A stretch of DNA of 64,000 nucleotides from DAIOEK01 sp963828285 (GCA_963828285.1 CAWHEB010000002.1:1302001-1366000), one strand, 5' to 3'. Shown: positions 34,770-43,230, counted from the first letter of the stretch. Notes: generated by a model not told the origin, from the sequence alone. Numbers and translations are program-made.

Positions 34770-34792
34770 AAATCAATAAATGGAGTATTTGC

Positions 34793-35392
34793 ATGTCTAC
34801 AAAAATCATAAAAGTATTTAGCGGTATTGCCGCTGCGCTGATCCTGTCTGTAGGATTGATCGCTGTCATACCAACGGGAACTGTATCTGCCGACACACTC
34901 GAAAGGGGTGGTGGTCCCGGAGGTGCAGGTGGACGAGGTGGAAACGGCAATGGTGCCCTCGCAGGTATGCGCGGAGCAGTCCCTGGTGCTGCCCTGGCAC
35001 CGTTATCCGCTGTGGAAATTTCTGCTCTGAATGAAGCAGTACTGGAAGAATATGGTGCGCTGAATTTATACCAGAGTATCATCGACCAATTTGGTGATGT
35101 GTACCCATTCAGCCAGATCGTACAAGCAGAACAGCAGCATGTTAACGTTTTAACCCGCCAGACAGAAAAATATGGCGTCACTGTACCTGCAAATCCGGGG
35201 ACAAATTCCGGGATGACCTTCACTTCACTGGATGAAGCGTTCGCCACTGCCATCGCCGCCGAAAAAGCTGATGCAGCCCTGTATGACGAACTCAAGCCTG
35301 GTGTTACCCATACCGATCTCCTGAGAGTCTTTGATAACTTGAAAAACGCGTCATTGAACAATCACCTGGTATCACTTGAAGCTTACCGTTAG
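34793..35392 (+). CDS. Secreted DUF2202 ferritin-like protein
   Basis: A 199-residue exported protein. A signal peptide with a hydrophobic core (about residues 10-28) ends near Val-Ser-Ala, followed by a Gly/Arg/Asn-rich low-complexity stretch (about 39-60), then a four-helix domain. That domain has Glu-x-x-Leu-Glu-Glu-Tyr-Gly-Ala-Leu-Asn-Leu-Tyr and Gln-Ala-Glu-Gln-Gln-His in the first helix pair and Ala-Ala-Glu-Lys-Ala-Asp-Ala-Ala-Leu-Tyr in the third, the Glu/His di-metal pattern of DUF2202 (ferritin-like superfamily). Iron binding or oxidation outside the cell is an inference; function in the family is unproven. TGGAG precedes the ATG. Confidence 0.85.
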   Translation: MSTKIIKVFSGIAAALILSVGLIAVIPTGTVSADTLERGGGPGGAGGRGGNGNGALAGMRGAVPGAALAPLSAVEISALNEAVLEEYGALNLYQSIIDQFGDVYPFSQIVQAEQQHVNVLTRQTEKYGVTVPANPGTNSGMTFTSLDEAFATAIAAEKADAALYDELKPGVTHTDLLRVFDNLKNASLNNHLVSLEAYR

Positions 35393-35410
35393 GCCGAAGC
35401 TTACACCAAA

Positions 35411-35447
35411 GCACCCCCTTCCAGATTTGGAAGGGGGTGCTATATTT
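35411..35447. terminator. Terminator after DUF2202 gene
   Basis: A perfect 12-bp stem GCACCCCCTTCC and its complement with a six-base loop, then TATATTTTC. It lies between two convergent genes. Confidence 0.88.
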
Positions 35448-35478
35448 TCATGATAGTTCGATCATTGAGTGGTTGGGT

Positions 35479-36600
35479 TTACGGGCATTGAATAAACCCT
35501 TGTGCCCAAAGACAACCTCCGCAGGTAGGTTGAGTGTTCCCAAAACAATCTTCCAAATTACTCTCCGCATTTCCGCAGCTATTACATACTGTGCATGGTG
35601 AAAAGTCGAATACTGTTAGCTTTTCTCTAAATTCCAGATAAGTAGGGTCGTACCAGATCTCCTTTAGATCCTGCTTGTCAAGATCCCCCATCGAGTAAGC
35701 ATGCGTGACCCGATGCGTATCATCCAGATAGCTTTGATGCGTGTGCATTAATGGCAAACATGGACTTACTTTCCCATCCCAACGGATGGATAGACTGTTT
35801 TTATCGATGAATGGGCAGGTATTAGTACCAGCATAAATATTCTTGTTTATCCGATCTTTCTCTCTCGCAGTTGGCAAAAAATCGCTGAACGCACCTCGGG
35901 CAATCTCTACCATATCCATCCTCGGAAACTGAACGCCTTCAATCATCCTTTGCGGAGATTGGTCTAGGTAATATAACGATTTTTGATACAACATTTCGTG
36001 ACGAAGTTCTTCGGTATGTGGCAGAACATTACTTACGGAAATCCTATCAGCTCCTATTTGCCTACCCAACTTGATTACCTCAGGCAGATCGGAAATATTC
36101 CTTTTCATTGCCACAAAGGCAATACCTAATCTTGGGAGTTCCCCTCCATGGTTTGTCCTTATTCGATTCAGTTCAGTTAGATTCTCATATATTTTGGGAA
36201 GTTCATCTCCAAGCCGGACATCCGCATAACTCTCAGGTGTTGACCCATCTAAAGAAACCCATATCCGGTCAAGACCCAGTTCGATCAACTTCTCAGAAGT
36301 GGGAGCTGTTAACAAGGTCCCATTGGTGATCAGCTCCACCTCGCATCTGCTTTCTTTTGCCATTTCGACCATATTTAGAATGTTTGGATGAGCAAGTGGT
36401 TCGCCAAATCCACCAAAGAATATTGATGGCATTCGCGTAAACTGATCCATTCTATTTAGGATTTTTTTGTATATCGATTCGGACATAAACCCGGTTGATT
36501 CATCCCAGACATTCCGCATACATGTACGACAACCCAGATTGCAATAATTCGTGGGCTCAATATAGATTCGGGACGGATCATCAGATCGGTTAGTCATCAC
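35479..36600 (-). CDS. Radical SAM/SPASM protein, likely tungsten-cofactor oxidoreductase maturase
   Basis: A 373-residue protein with the radical SAM cluster motif Cys20-x3-Cys24-x2-Cys27 in Asn-Tyr-Cys-Asn-Leu-Gly-Cys-Arg-Thr-Cys-Met-Arg-Asn. A Gly-Gly-Phe-Gly-Glu-Pro loop binds SAM. The C-terminal auxiliary-cluster domain is rich in cysteine (Ser-Pro-Cys-Leu-Pro, Cys-x2-Cys-x2-Cys, Asp-Cys-Phe-Gly-Asn, and a final Cys-Gly-Gly-Cys-Leu-Trp-Ala-Gln-Gly). That ending and the Arg-Asn-x-Trp motif resemble proteins annotated as radical SAM maturases of AOR-type tungsten enzymes. The AOR-like gene at 7975 is a plausible client, although the two are 25 kb apart. The general class is certain; the specific role is inferred. 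Confidence 0.78.
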   Translation of the reverse strand: MMTNRSDDPSRIYIEPTNYCNLGCRTCMRNVWDESTGFMSESIYKKILNRMDQFTRMPSIFFGGFGEPLAHPNILNMVEMAKESRCEVELITNGTLLTAPTSEKLIELGLDRIWVSLDGSTPESYADVRLGDELPKIYENLTELNRIRTNHGGELPRLGIAFVAMKRNISDLPEVIKLGRQIGADRISVSNVLPHTEELRHEMLYQKSLYYLDQSPQRMIEGVQFPRMDMVEIARGAFSDFLPTAREKDRINKNIYAGTNTCPFIDKNSLSIRWDGKVSPCLPLMHTHQSYLDDTHRVTHAYSMGDLDKQDLKEIWYDPTYLEFREKLTVFDFSPCTVCNSCGNAESNLEDCFGNTQPTCGGCLWAQGFIQCP

Positions 36601-36656
36601 CCTCTATTATTATTCTTTCACAATGCTTACTTATCGCAGACAGTAGATTTCCTACA

Positions 36657-36699
36657 TTAAAGAAAAACTCCAGACAGGTTTTATGATGCTGTCTGGAGT
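36657..36699 (-). terminator. Rho-independent terminator after acr3
   Basis: A perfect 11-bp stem ACTCCAGACAG and its complement with an 11-base loop, followed on the minus strand by TTTTCTTTAA, nine bases beyond the acr3 stop. Confidence 0.88.
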
Positions 36700-36707
36700 C
36701 AAAGGTC

Positions 36708-37796
36708 TTAGCAAATTTCCGGTTTTGATTTCCCTGCGGACATTTCTCCTTTGAACATTCTTTTCTGCAGCCAGAAAGCCACATTGACCAGTCCGATCAT
36801 CACAGGGACTTCGACCAATGGGCCTATCACTGCAGCAAAAGCCTGCCCGGAATTAAGACCGAATACAGCGACAGCCACAGCGATCGCCAGTTCAAAGTTG
36901 TTCGAAGCAGCGGTAAATGCGAGTGTGGTTGTTTGTTTGTAATCGGCGCCGACTGCTTTTCCCATCACAAAACTGACCAGGAACATTCCCACAAAGTAAA
37001 TAAGCAAAGGAATGGCAATTCTCACCACGTCCAACGGAATGGATACGATCAGGTTTCCCTTGAGCGAGAACATCACCAGGATGGTGAAGAGTAGGGCGAT
37101 CAAAGTGATCGGGCTGATTTTTGGAATGAATGTTTTGTAATACCAGTCTTTTCCCTTGACCCGTGTCAGGACCATATTCGTGATGAACCCGGCTATGAAG
37201 GGAATCCCCAGATAGATAAAGACCGATCTGGCGATTTCCCCGATCGTGATCTGCACCACTGATCCTGTCAATCCGAACCAGGTTGGCAACACAGTGATGA
37301 ATACATATGCATAAACACTGTAGAACAGAACCTGGAAGATACTGTTGAATGCCACCAGCCCGGCAGCGTAATCGGTGTCTCCTTTTGCAAGTTCGTTCCA
37401 GACGATCACCATGGCGATGCAGCGGGCGAGACCGATCATGATTAAGCCGGCCATATAATCCGGGTATCCCCGTAAGAATATGATCGCCAATAAAAACATC
37501 AGAATTGGACCAATGACCCAGTTTTGAAGTAGGGACAATCCCAGAACTTTCCAGTTTTTGAATACCTTTCCCAATTCATCGTAGTGGACTTTTGCCAGCG
37601 GCGGGTACATCATCAGTATCAAACCGATGGCTATGGGTATATTAGTCGTTCCGACGGAGACAGCTCTATTAAATGCCTCAACAACGGCTGGCATTAGATA
37701 TCCCAGCCCGACCCCAACAGCCATCGATAAGAATATCCACAAAGTTAAATATCGATCCAGGAATGATAGCTTTTTGGTCACACTTTTTTCTTCCAT
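36708..37796 (-). CDS. acr3: ACR3-family arsenite efflux transporter
   Basis: A 362-residue membrane protein with about ten helices. Family marks include Tyr-Pro-Pro-Leu-Ala-Lys-Val, Asn-Trp-Val-Ile-Gly-Pro, Leu-Ala-Arg-Cys-Ile-Ala-Met-Val (with the catalytic cysteine of the fourth helix) and Thr-Ala-Ala-Ser-Asn-Asn-Phe-Glu-Leu-Ala-Ile-Ala. ACR3 proteins expel As(OH)2O- using the proton gradient. The start at 37796 has AGGAGAG upstream, and the frame extends to an earlier ATG at 37850 that lies in the arsR2 tail. It is directly downstream of arsR2, giving an arsR-acr3 operon. No arsC gene is in the window. Confidence 0.95.
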   Translation of the reverse strand: MEEKSVTKKLSFLDRYLTLWIFLSMAVGVGLGYLMPAVVEAFNRAVSVGTTNIPIAIGLILMMYPPLAKVHYDELGKVFKNWKVLGLSLLQNWVIGPILMFLLAIIFLRGYPDYMAGLIMIGLARCIAMVIVWNELAKGDTDYAAGLVAFNSIFQVLFYSVYAYVFITVLPTWFGLTGSVVQITIGEIARSVFIYLGIPFIAGFITNMVLTRVKGKDWYYKTFIPKISPITLIALLFTILVMFSLKGNLIVSIPLDVVRIAIPLLIYFVGMFLVSFVMGKAVGADYKQTTTLAFTAASNNFELAIAVAVAVFGLNSGQAFAAVIGPLVEVPVMIGLVNVAFWLQKRMFKGEMSAGKSKPEIC

Positions 37797-37810
37797 AGGT
37801 CTCTCCTGAG

Positions 37811-37969
37811 TTATTTGGATTCTATGCTGACCGGATGTAAATTCTGGCATGAATAGTCAGAATCTTTTTCCGGATGACACTGCGGGCATGGACAATTCGG
37901 GTATGGTCTGGTCGCCAGGATGTTCAGTGATTCTGGATCGACATCAGTCAATTCGGCAATATTGCTAAA
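37811..37969 (-). other. Detached C-terminal tail of arsR2 in the +1 frame
   Basis: After the arsR2 stop, the +1 frame stays open for about 53 codons to TAA 37811-37813, just before the acr3 ribosome-binding site. It reads Phe-Ser-Asn-Ile-Ala-Glu-Leu-Thr-Asp-Val-Asp and later Asn-Cys-Pro-Cys-Pro-Gln-Cys-His-Pro-Glu, the same kind of cysteine tail that ends arsR1 (Cys-Thr-Cys-Pro-His-Cys). Removing one C of the CCC at 37970-37972 joins it to arsR2. It is therefore probably the true C-terminus. Confidence 0.7.
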
Positions 37970-38231
37970 GGGTTGTTATCATGTCAGGGTTCGTAATATG
38001 GTAATAAATATTGCGTCCCTCACGTTCGAAATAGACGAGACCAGCCTTGCGCAATGCCATTAAATGCTGTGAAATACTCGCCTGTCTAATTCCCAAAACC
38101 GCTTCCAGGTGGCAAACGCAAGCTTCCTGTTTTTGAATGATAAATAGGATCTGGATCCGCACCGGTTGACCAATTACCGTCAACAGATCGGAGATCTTTT
38201 TTACGCTGGATGTTTCAGATAATATATTCAT
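37965..38231 (-). CDS. ArsR/SmtB-family metalloregulator (second copy), C-terminus shifted out of frame
   Basis: An 88-residue winged-helix repressor as read. It has the metal site Glu-Ala-Cys-Val-Cys-His-Leu-Glu and recognition helix Ile-Arg-Gln-Ala-Ser-Ile-Ser-Gln-His-Leu, followed by Glu-Arg-Glu-Gly-Arg-Asn-Ile-Tyr-Tyr-His. The DNA-binding core is complete. The frame ends at TAG after Asn-Pro-Asp-Met-Ile-Thr-Thr-Leu, while the likely C-terminal tail continues in the +1 frame to 37811. The start at 38231 is favoured over an in-frame ATG at 38291 because the promoter (TATAAT) lies between them. It controls acr3 downstream. Confidence 0.88.
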   Translation of the reverse strand: MNILSETSSVKKISDLLTVIGQPVRIQILFIIQKQEACVCHLEAVLGIRQASISQHLMALRKAGLVYFEREGRNIYYHITNPDMITTL

Positions 38232-38260
38232 GAGGACGAATATATTATATGCTCTCAAGA
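38216..38260 (-). promoter_or_regulatory. arsR2-acr3 promoter with overlapping operator
   Basis: On the minus strand, TTGTCG, about 16 bases, then a perfect TATAAT ending some 12 bases before the ATG. A 14-bp inverted repeat with one mismatch (arms 38216-38229 and 38238-38251, gap of eight bases) covers the -10 box and the first codons. Its core is ATATTC-N8-GAATAT, the same as at arsR1. The leader is very short and has no Shine-Dalgarno. Confidence 0.72.
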
Positions 38261-38367
38261 ATTTTCGACAAGTGTGATTCTTAATAATCACGGCCTAAGG
38301 CTAGGCTTATGCCAGTTTTCCTTCATACTTATTCATGTTACAATCCCTGCAATACTGGAGGAGACCC

Positions 38368-40152
38368 ATGTCTGACACAATTCTGGTCGCTGTTGCCTGG
38401 CCTTATGCAAATGCTGAGATCCATGTTGGAAACCTTACCGGTTCTTACCTTCCGGCGGATATCTTTGCCCGTTTCAACCGGCTGCGCGGAAATCGGGTAT
38501 TGATGGTTTCCGGCTCGGATGCACATGGGACTCCGATCACCATCCGCGCGGACGCAGAAGGTACAACCCCATATCAGGCTTATCAGCGCTTCCACCACTC
38601 CTTCATAGAAGTCTTCCAAAAACTAGGACTGAACTACGATCTCTTCACCAGTACCCATACTGAAAATCATTTTGACGTATCCCAGAAGATATTCCTGGCG
38701 CTAAAAGAAAACGGATTCTTGTATACCGACCGTCAGATGCAGTGGTTTTCCACAGCACAGAATCGTTTCCTTCCTGACCGTTATGTGGAAGGAACCTGTT
38801 ACATCTGCGGATATACCAATGCCCGTTCCGATCAATGTGATAAATGCGGGAATCTTCTCGAAGAAGACAAACTAATTGATCCCCGTTCCAAGATCGATGG
38901 GTCGACACCAGAACTCAGGGAAACTGAACATTATTACCTTGATCTGGGAAAACTGCAGCCCGATGTGGTAGCCTTCCTTAAAGAACGCAAAGATTATTGG
39001 CGTCCAAATGTTTTGCGGCAATCCCTCGGGCAGATCGAAGCGGAAGCTCTTCACGGTCGTGCGATTACTCGCGACCTGGATTGGGGCATCCCGGTTCCGC
39101 TCGAAGGTTGGGATGGCAAATGTTTGTATGTCTGGTTTGAAGCAGTGATCGGATATTTATCTGCCAGCATCGAATGGGCTCTCTTAAATGGCGAAAAAGA
39201 CGATTGGCAAAAATGGTGGACAGATCAGAGAACAAGAGCTTATTACTTTATCGGTAAGGATAATATTCCATTCCATGCGGTCATCTGGCCTGCTCAACTC
39301 ACCGGTGTCGCGGAATCTTTCTCGCTTCAAATGGGTTGCGATTCCAAAAAGTTGGTCCTACCGTACGATGTCCCCGCTAATGAATTCATGAACCTGGAGG
39401 GACAGAAAATTTCGGGCGGACGGCAATGGGCAGTCTGGGCAATGGATTTCCTGTCCCGATATGATCCTGATCCACTGCGTTATTACCTCACCGTCAATAT
39501 GCCCGAAACCAGGGACTCCGATTGGGATTGGGATGACTTCTTTCACCGCAATAATGATGAATTGGTCGCCACCTGGGGAAACCTGGTTAATCGGGTCCTT
39601 GCCTTCACTTACAAGCATTGGGAAGGCGTACTACCCGATCCTGATAGTCTACGTCCGGCAGACGAAGCATTATTAGCCGAAGTGGATAAGGGATACGATA
39701 CCGTAGCGGACCTAATCGGAACGGTCAAACTCCGCGCAGCGCTGGCGGAAGCCATCCGTCTGGCGTCTGAAGTAAACAAATATCTGGATACCAATGCCCC
39801 CTGGTTTGAGATCAAAACTGACAAAAATCAGGCAGCCAAATCTGTGTTCACTGCCATCCAGGCGATCGATCAGATCAAGCTGATGCTGGCTCCTTTCCTG
39901 CCTTTCACCTGTGAGCAACTGCATATCTTCCTGGGTTATACCGATCCCTTATTCGGATCACAATATATCGAGACCATGAAAGACAATTTGGGCGAGCACG
40001 AAGTGTTGCGTTTCAAGACCCTGCCATTGGCAGATTCTTGGAAACCATCCAGGTTGGAAGCTGGTCGTAAACTGGTCCAACCCGGACCGTTATTCAAGAA
40101 ATTGGATATCTCTATCGTGGAAGAAGAACGCAGTAAACTGGGAAAGAAATAA
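38368..40152 (+). CDS. metG: Methionyl-tRNA synthetase
   Basis: A 594-residue class I synthetase. The HIGH-type motif is Glu-Ile-His-Val-Gly-Asn near residue 20. A zinc knuckle with Cys-Tyr-Ile-Cys-Gly and Cys-Asp-Lys-Cys-Gly lies at about residues 140-160, followed by Asp-Trp-Gly-Ile-Pro-Val-Pro. The KMSKS-equivalent loop reads Gly-Gln-Lys-Ile-Ser-Gly-Gly-Arg, unusually degenerate. An anticodon-binding helical domain ends the protein; there is no C-terminal tRNA-binding EMAP-like domain. It charges initiator and elongator tRNA-Met. GGAGGAG lies just upstream of the ATG at 38368, which is preferred over an ATG 11 codons earlier. Confidence 0.93.
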   Translation: MSDTILVAVAWPYANAEIHVGNLTGSYLPADIFARFNRLRGNRVLMVSGSDAHGTPITIRADAEGTTPYQAYQRFHHSFIEVFQKLGLNYDLFTSTHTENHFDVSQKIFLALKENGFLYTDRQMQWFSTAQNRFLPDRYVEGTCYICGYTNARSDQCDKCGNLLEEDKLIDPRSKIDGSTPELRETEHYYLDLGKLQPDVVAFLKERKDYWRPNVLRQSLGQIEAEALHGRAITRDLDWGIPVPLEGWDGKCLYVWFEAVIGYLSASIEWALLNGEKDDWQKWWTDQRTRAYYFIGKDNIPFHAVIWPAQLTGVAESFSLQMGCDSKKLVLPYDVPANEFMNLEGQKISGGRQWAVWAMDFLSRYDPDPLRYYLTVNMPETRDSDWDWDDFFHRNNDELVATWGNLVNRVLAFTYKHWEGVLPDPDSLRPADEALLAEVDKGYDTVADLIGTVKLRAALAEAIRLASEVNKYLDTNAPWFEIKTDKNQAAKSVFTAIQAIDQIKLMLAPFLPFTCEQLHIFLGYTDPLFGSQYIETMKDNLGEHEVLRFKTLPLADSWKPSRLEAGRKLVQPGPLFKKLDISIVEEERSKLGKK

Positions 40153-40173
40153 TCCAGTTACAAAAATAATGTG

Positions 40174-40929
40174 TTATTTTTCATCCGCGAGGTTTTTTTC
40201 AATGAACCCGCGGATAATTTTTTCCGTTAATTCCGGCTTTTCTAGTGGCATTAGATGACCTGCATCGGGAATGCAAATATATTCGCCCTTCGGAATTTGG
40301 GCAGCCAGGTCTTTTCCAACCTCTGGTCCAAAGAATCGGTCATTCTCCGCGGAGCATATCAGCACCGGTATTTGTAGTCCTCCCGCTTTTTCGGTCAGAT
40401 CCACACCTTGCCCGGCTAGGATATCGCCATTCAACACCTCTCTGGGGATGCTGCCGACGGCCAAACGGGTTTGCTCAACCCATTTCGGATCTTGCTGTGG
40501 ATTTCCCAGGTGATGGATTAGCCAGTCGAACGCCTCATGAAATTGCTCAGGGTTCAGGATCTTCAGGGCGATCTCTGCAGGGATGGGATGTCTGGCTGAG
40601 GAACATACCATGATCAAGCCTGATAGCCGTTTTCGGGTTGTCAGTGCGAGTTGAAGTCCGATCAATCCACCCAGCGAATGCCCGGCAATAAATACACTTT
40701 TGTTTACGATATCAGTAAGGAAAGAATCGATCGCGCTGGCATAATCTTGAATAGATGACAACGCCGGACCTTCAGACCTTCCGTGCCCCGGCAGATCCAA
40801 TGCATAGACATCCATCCCGCTCATTCGGCGTATCTTGCTGTGCCAACCCAGATGGCTGCTACCCGCGCCGTGTATCAGGATCAACACTGGTACATTTGGA
40901 TCGTTCGTTAGGGATTGAGCGGAATACAT
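40174..40929 (-). CDS. Alpha/beta hydrolase
   Basis: A 251-residue alpha/beta-hydrolase with the oxyanion His-Gly-Ala-Gly-Ser-Ser motif near residue 20, nucleophile elbow Gly-His-Ser-Leu-Gly-Gly at about residue 88, an Asp in Ala-Glu-Asn-Asp-Arg and the catalytic His in Asp-Ala-Gly-His-Leu-Met. It could be an esterase, lipase-like enzyme or C-C hydrolase; the substrate is not readable. The ATG overlaps the murJ stop by one base (TAATG), so it is translated right behind murJ. It converges on metG. Confidence 0.82.
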   Translation of the reverse strand: MYSAQSLTNDPNVPVLILIHGAGSSHLGWHSKIRRMSGMDVYALDLPGHGRSEGPALSSIQDYASAIDSFLTDIVNKSVFIAGHSLGGLIGLQLALTTRKRLSGLIMVCSSARHPIPAEIALKILNPEQFHEAFDWLIHHLGNPQQDPKWVEQTRLAVGSIPREVLNGDILAGQGVDLTEKAGGLQIPVLICSAENDRFFGPEVGKDLAAQIPKGEYICIPDAGHLMPLEKPELTEKIIRGFIEKNLADEK

Positions 40930-42497
40930 TAAATATGCAATCTTCTACGTATGGCCGTCGTGACGATATTGATCTCTGGTATTCGGAACAACCAGAGCAG
41001 AATGGTATATACTGATCCACCCAGTAATATTCCACCCAGCGCCTGGATCCAGTAGGACAATGGAGAAGTGAAAGTGATCCAAACCAAAAGGGCTAGAGCC
41101 ATTGCTCCGCCAGCGGCGAGAGCTTTGAAGAAACCGTTCCAGATATGGTCACCATTGAAACTCTGCAGCTTGTTTCGAAGCAATATCAGTAAACCCACCA
41201 TCTCTAATGCGGTAGCCAGTGAATTTGCCAAAGCAAGTCCACCGGGTGAGAGCCATCCCAGGTTGCTAAATAATCGGGTGAACAGAATGCTGAAAACCAG
41301 ATTTAATCCCATCGCTATAGCTCCCACGATCACTGGGGTACGGGTGTCGTGCAAAACATAAAACGCGCGGCTGAGTACTTCCACCATGCTGTGCCCGACC
41401 AATCCAGCCGCGTACCAGAGCAGAACCCAGGAAACCAGGGTAGTGCTTTGATTGGTAAACACTCCCCCCTGATAGATCATCCCCACGATCGAGGTTCGTA
41501 ATATCATCAATCCAATCGACGCAGGTATAGCCAAAAGCAGCATTCCACGCAAACTGGATGCCAGTGTCTTTCTCAGATCATCCATCTTTTCCAGGGCTGC
41601 CTGGGCAGAGAATGTAGGCATGGCAGCAATGGCGATCGATTGAGCGATTGCAGCTTGTGGCATTAACATCAATTGAAAAGCATATACCACACCGTTCAGA
41701 CTCCCGTCCGGCAGGAACGATGCGATCAAGGTGTTCACCCAGAAGTTGAGTTGTACGATCGCAGCACCGAACAATCTCGGCAGCATCAATCGCCCAACCC
41801 TGCGGATCAACGGATCAGCCAGATCAAAAGATGGGAAGTATGTACCCTTTAACTTGAGTAGGCTCGGAATTTGAAGTGAAAGATGCAAGATCGATCCGAT
41901 CACCGCTCCCCAGGCTAAACCAAAGATTCCTATCTGCGGAGAAAGAACGACCACACCAAAGATCATCCCGAAAGAATACATCGCAGGAGTTAAAGTTGGG
42001 ATGAAGAAGTTCCTGTTGGCGTTCAAAACGCCCATCATCAAGCCGCTCAAACCGAAAACAACTACCGAAGGCATCAAGATACGGAGCAATCTGATGGTGA
42101 GTTGCTGCTTTTCGGGTGAGAATCCCGGGGCAAGCAGATTTTGTACGATCCACGGGGCAAATATGGCAGTGAGTACGCTGAAAAAAATCAGGATGCATAC
42201 CAGCAGATTCAATACCCCGCTCGCAAGCTTCCAGGCATGCTCCTTTTCATCTTTGACGAGTAATCCTGTAAAGGTGGGGACAAAAGCGGAAGCGAGCGCA
42301 CCGCCTGCCATCAGGTTGAACAGGACTTCCGCTACCCGGTTGGCCGCGAAAAATGCTTCCAATTCAATGGATGTGCCAAAGTTGTGGGCAATGATGATCT
42401 GCCTGGCCAAGCCAACCAGATTACTGATCACGATGGCGATCATGGTTACACTGGCTGCGCGGGCTATCTGTCTTCCTGCGGAGGATTCGTTTGTCAT
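40929..42497 (-). CDS. murJ: MurJ lipid II flippase
   Basis: A 522-residue protein with about 14 membrane helices in the MviN/MurJ arrangement. The first helix region includes Arg-Gln-Ile-x-x-Ala-His-Asn-Phe-Gly and Ala-Phe-Phe-Ala-Ala-Asn-Arg-Val-Ala-Glu, typical of this family, and later Gly-Val-Val-Tyr-Ala-Phe-Gln-Leu-Met-Leu-Met-Pro-Gln. MurJ flips lipid II across the membrane for peptidoglycan synthesis. The ATG at 42497 matches family N-termini; the frame runs open for another 42 codons upstream but those residues are not family-like. The leader has a TATAAT about 12 bases before the start and no Shine-Dalgarno. The alpha/beta hydrolase follows directly. Confidence 0.92.
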   Translation of the reverse strand: MTNESSAGRQIARAASVTMIAIVISNLVGLARQIIIAHNFGTSIELEAFFAANRVAEVLFNLMAGGALASAFVPTFTGLLVKDEKEHAWKLASGVLNLLVCILIFFSVLTAIFAPWIVQNLLAPGFSPEKQQLTIRLLRILMPSVVVFGLSGLMMGVLNANRNFFIPTLTPAMYSFGMIFGVVVLSPQIGIFGLAWGAVIGSILHLSLQIPSLLKLKGTYFPSFDLADPLIRRVGRLMLPRLFGAAIVQLNFWVNTLIASFLPDGSLNGVVYAFQLMLMPQAAIAQSIAIAAMPTFSAQAALEKMDDLRKTLASSLRGMLLLAIPASIGLMILRTSIVGMIYQGGVFTNQSTTLVSWVLLWYAAGLVGHSMVEVLSRAFYVLHDTRTPVIVGAIAMGLNLVFSILFTRLFSNLGWLSPGGLALANSLATALEMVGLLILLRNKLQSFNGDHIWNGFFKALAAGGAMALALLVWITFTSPLSYWIQALGGILLGGSVYTILLWLFRIPEINIVTTAIRRRLHI

Positions 42498-42606
42498 TAT
42501 AGGTAGATTATAAACCAGGTAGATATGCATCCTTTTTACAGGTTTTTGCGATAAGCCTATTGCTGAATTAGAATTGACTGAATATAGATACAGAATGGAA
42601 TTGTTT

Positions 42607-43227
42607 ATGACAACCACGATCATTCACTTTGTCAGACATGGTATCGTCCACAACCCGAAAAATATATTCTATGGAAGGTTGTCCCGTTTTGGTCTTAGCA
42701 GGGAAGGTTTACAGCTTACCCATGGATTGATTCCCTTCTTCAGCAGTAAACCAATCCAGGCGATTTACACTAGCCCGCTGCTGAGAGCCAGGCAAACTGC
42801 GAATGTTATCCATAAGGGCTTGAATAACATACCCCTGTCAATCAGCCGGTACTTACTGGAAGTCAAATCCCCCTATGACGGGCACCCGCTTGCAGATTTG
42901 GAAGCAAAGTATTGGGATATTTACACAGGTACCCGACCTCCGAGCGAGCAGCCTATGGATATTTTCAATCGATCTCAAAGATTTATCGCCCGAACGATAA
43001 AAACACATCATGGACATCAAACGATTGCGGTCACCCATGCAGATAACGTTGTTTTCTTGACTCTCTGGGCAAAAGGGTTTGATGTGTCTTATGCCAGCAA
43101 ATCTTTGATCGAGCATAAGCAGATCGATATTCCATTTCCAACACCTGCGTCTGTTACTACTTTGATCTGGAACGATGGAAAAACGCTGCCAGAAGTGGAG
43201 TACTTCTCTCCCGACGGAGTGATCTAA
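42607..43227 (+). CDS. Histidine phosphatase family protein (phosphoglycerate-mutase fold)
   Basis: A 206-residue enzyme with the catalytic Phe-Val-Arg-His-Gly motif near residue 10, the second Arg in Ser-Pro-Leu-Leu-Arg-Ala-Arg-Gln-Thr-Ala, and the second His in Val-Thr-His-Ala-Asp. Family members are phosphatases for sugar phosphates, cobalamin intermediates or proteins. It sits three bases before the PIG-L deacetylase gene on the same strand, so the two are probably in one operon. The start at 42607 is the ATG closest to the conserved core; an ATG at 42595 is also in frame. Confidence 0.82.
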   Translation: MTTTIIHFVRHGIVHNPKNIFYGRLSRFGLSREGLQLTHGLIPFFSSKPIQAIYTSPLLRARQTANVIHKGLNNIPLSISRYLLEVKSPYDGHPLADLEAKYWDIYTGTRPPSEQPMDIFNRSQRFIARTIKTHHGHQTIAVTHADNVVFLTLWAKGFDVSYASKSLIEHKQIDIPFPTPASVTTLIWNDGKTLPEVEYFSPDGVI

Positions 43228-43230
43228 CTG

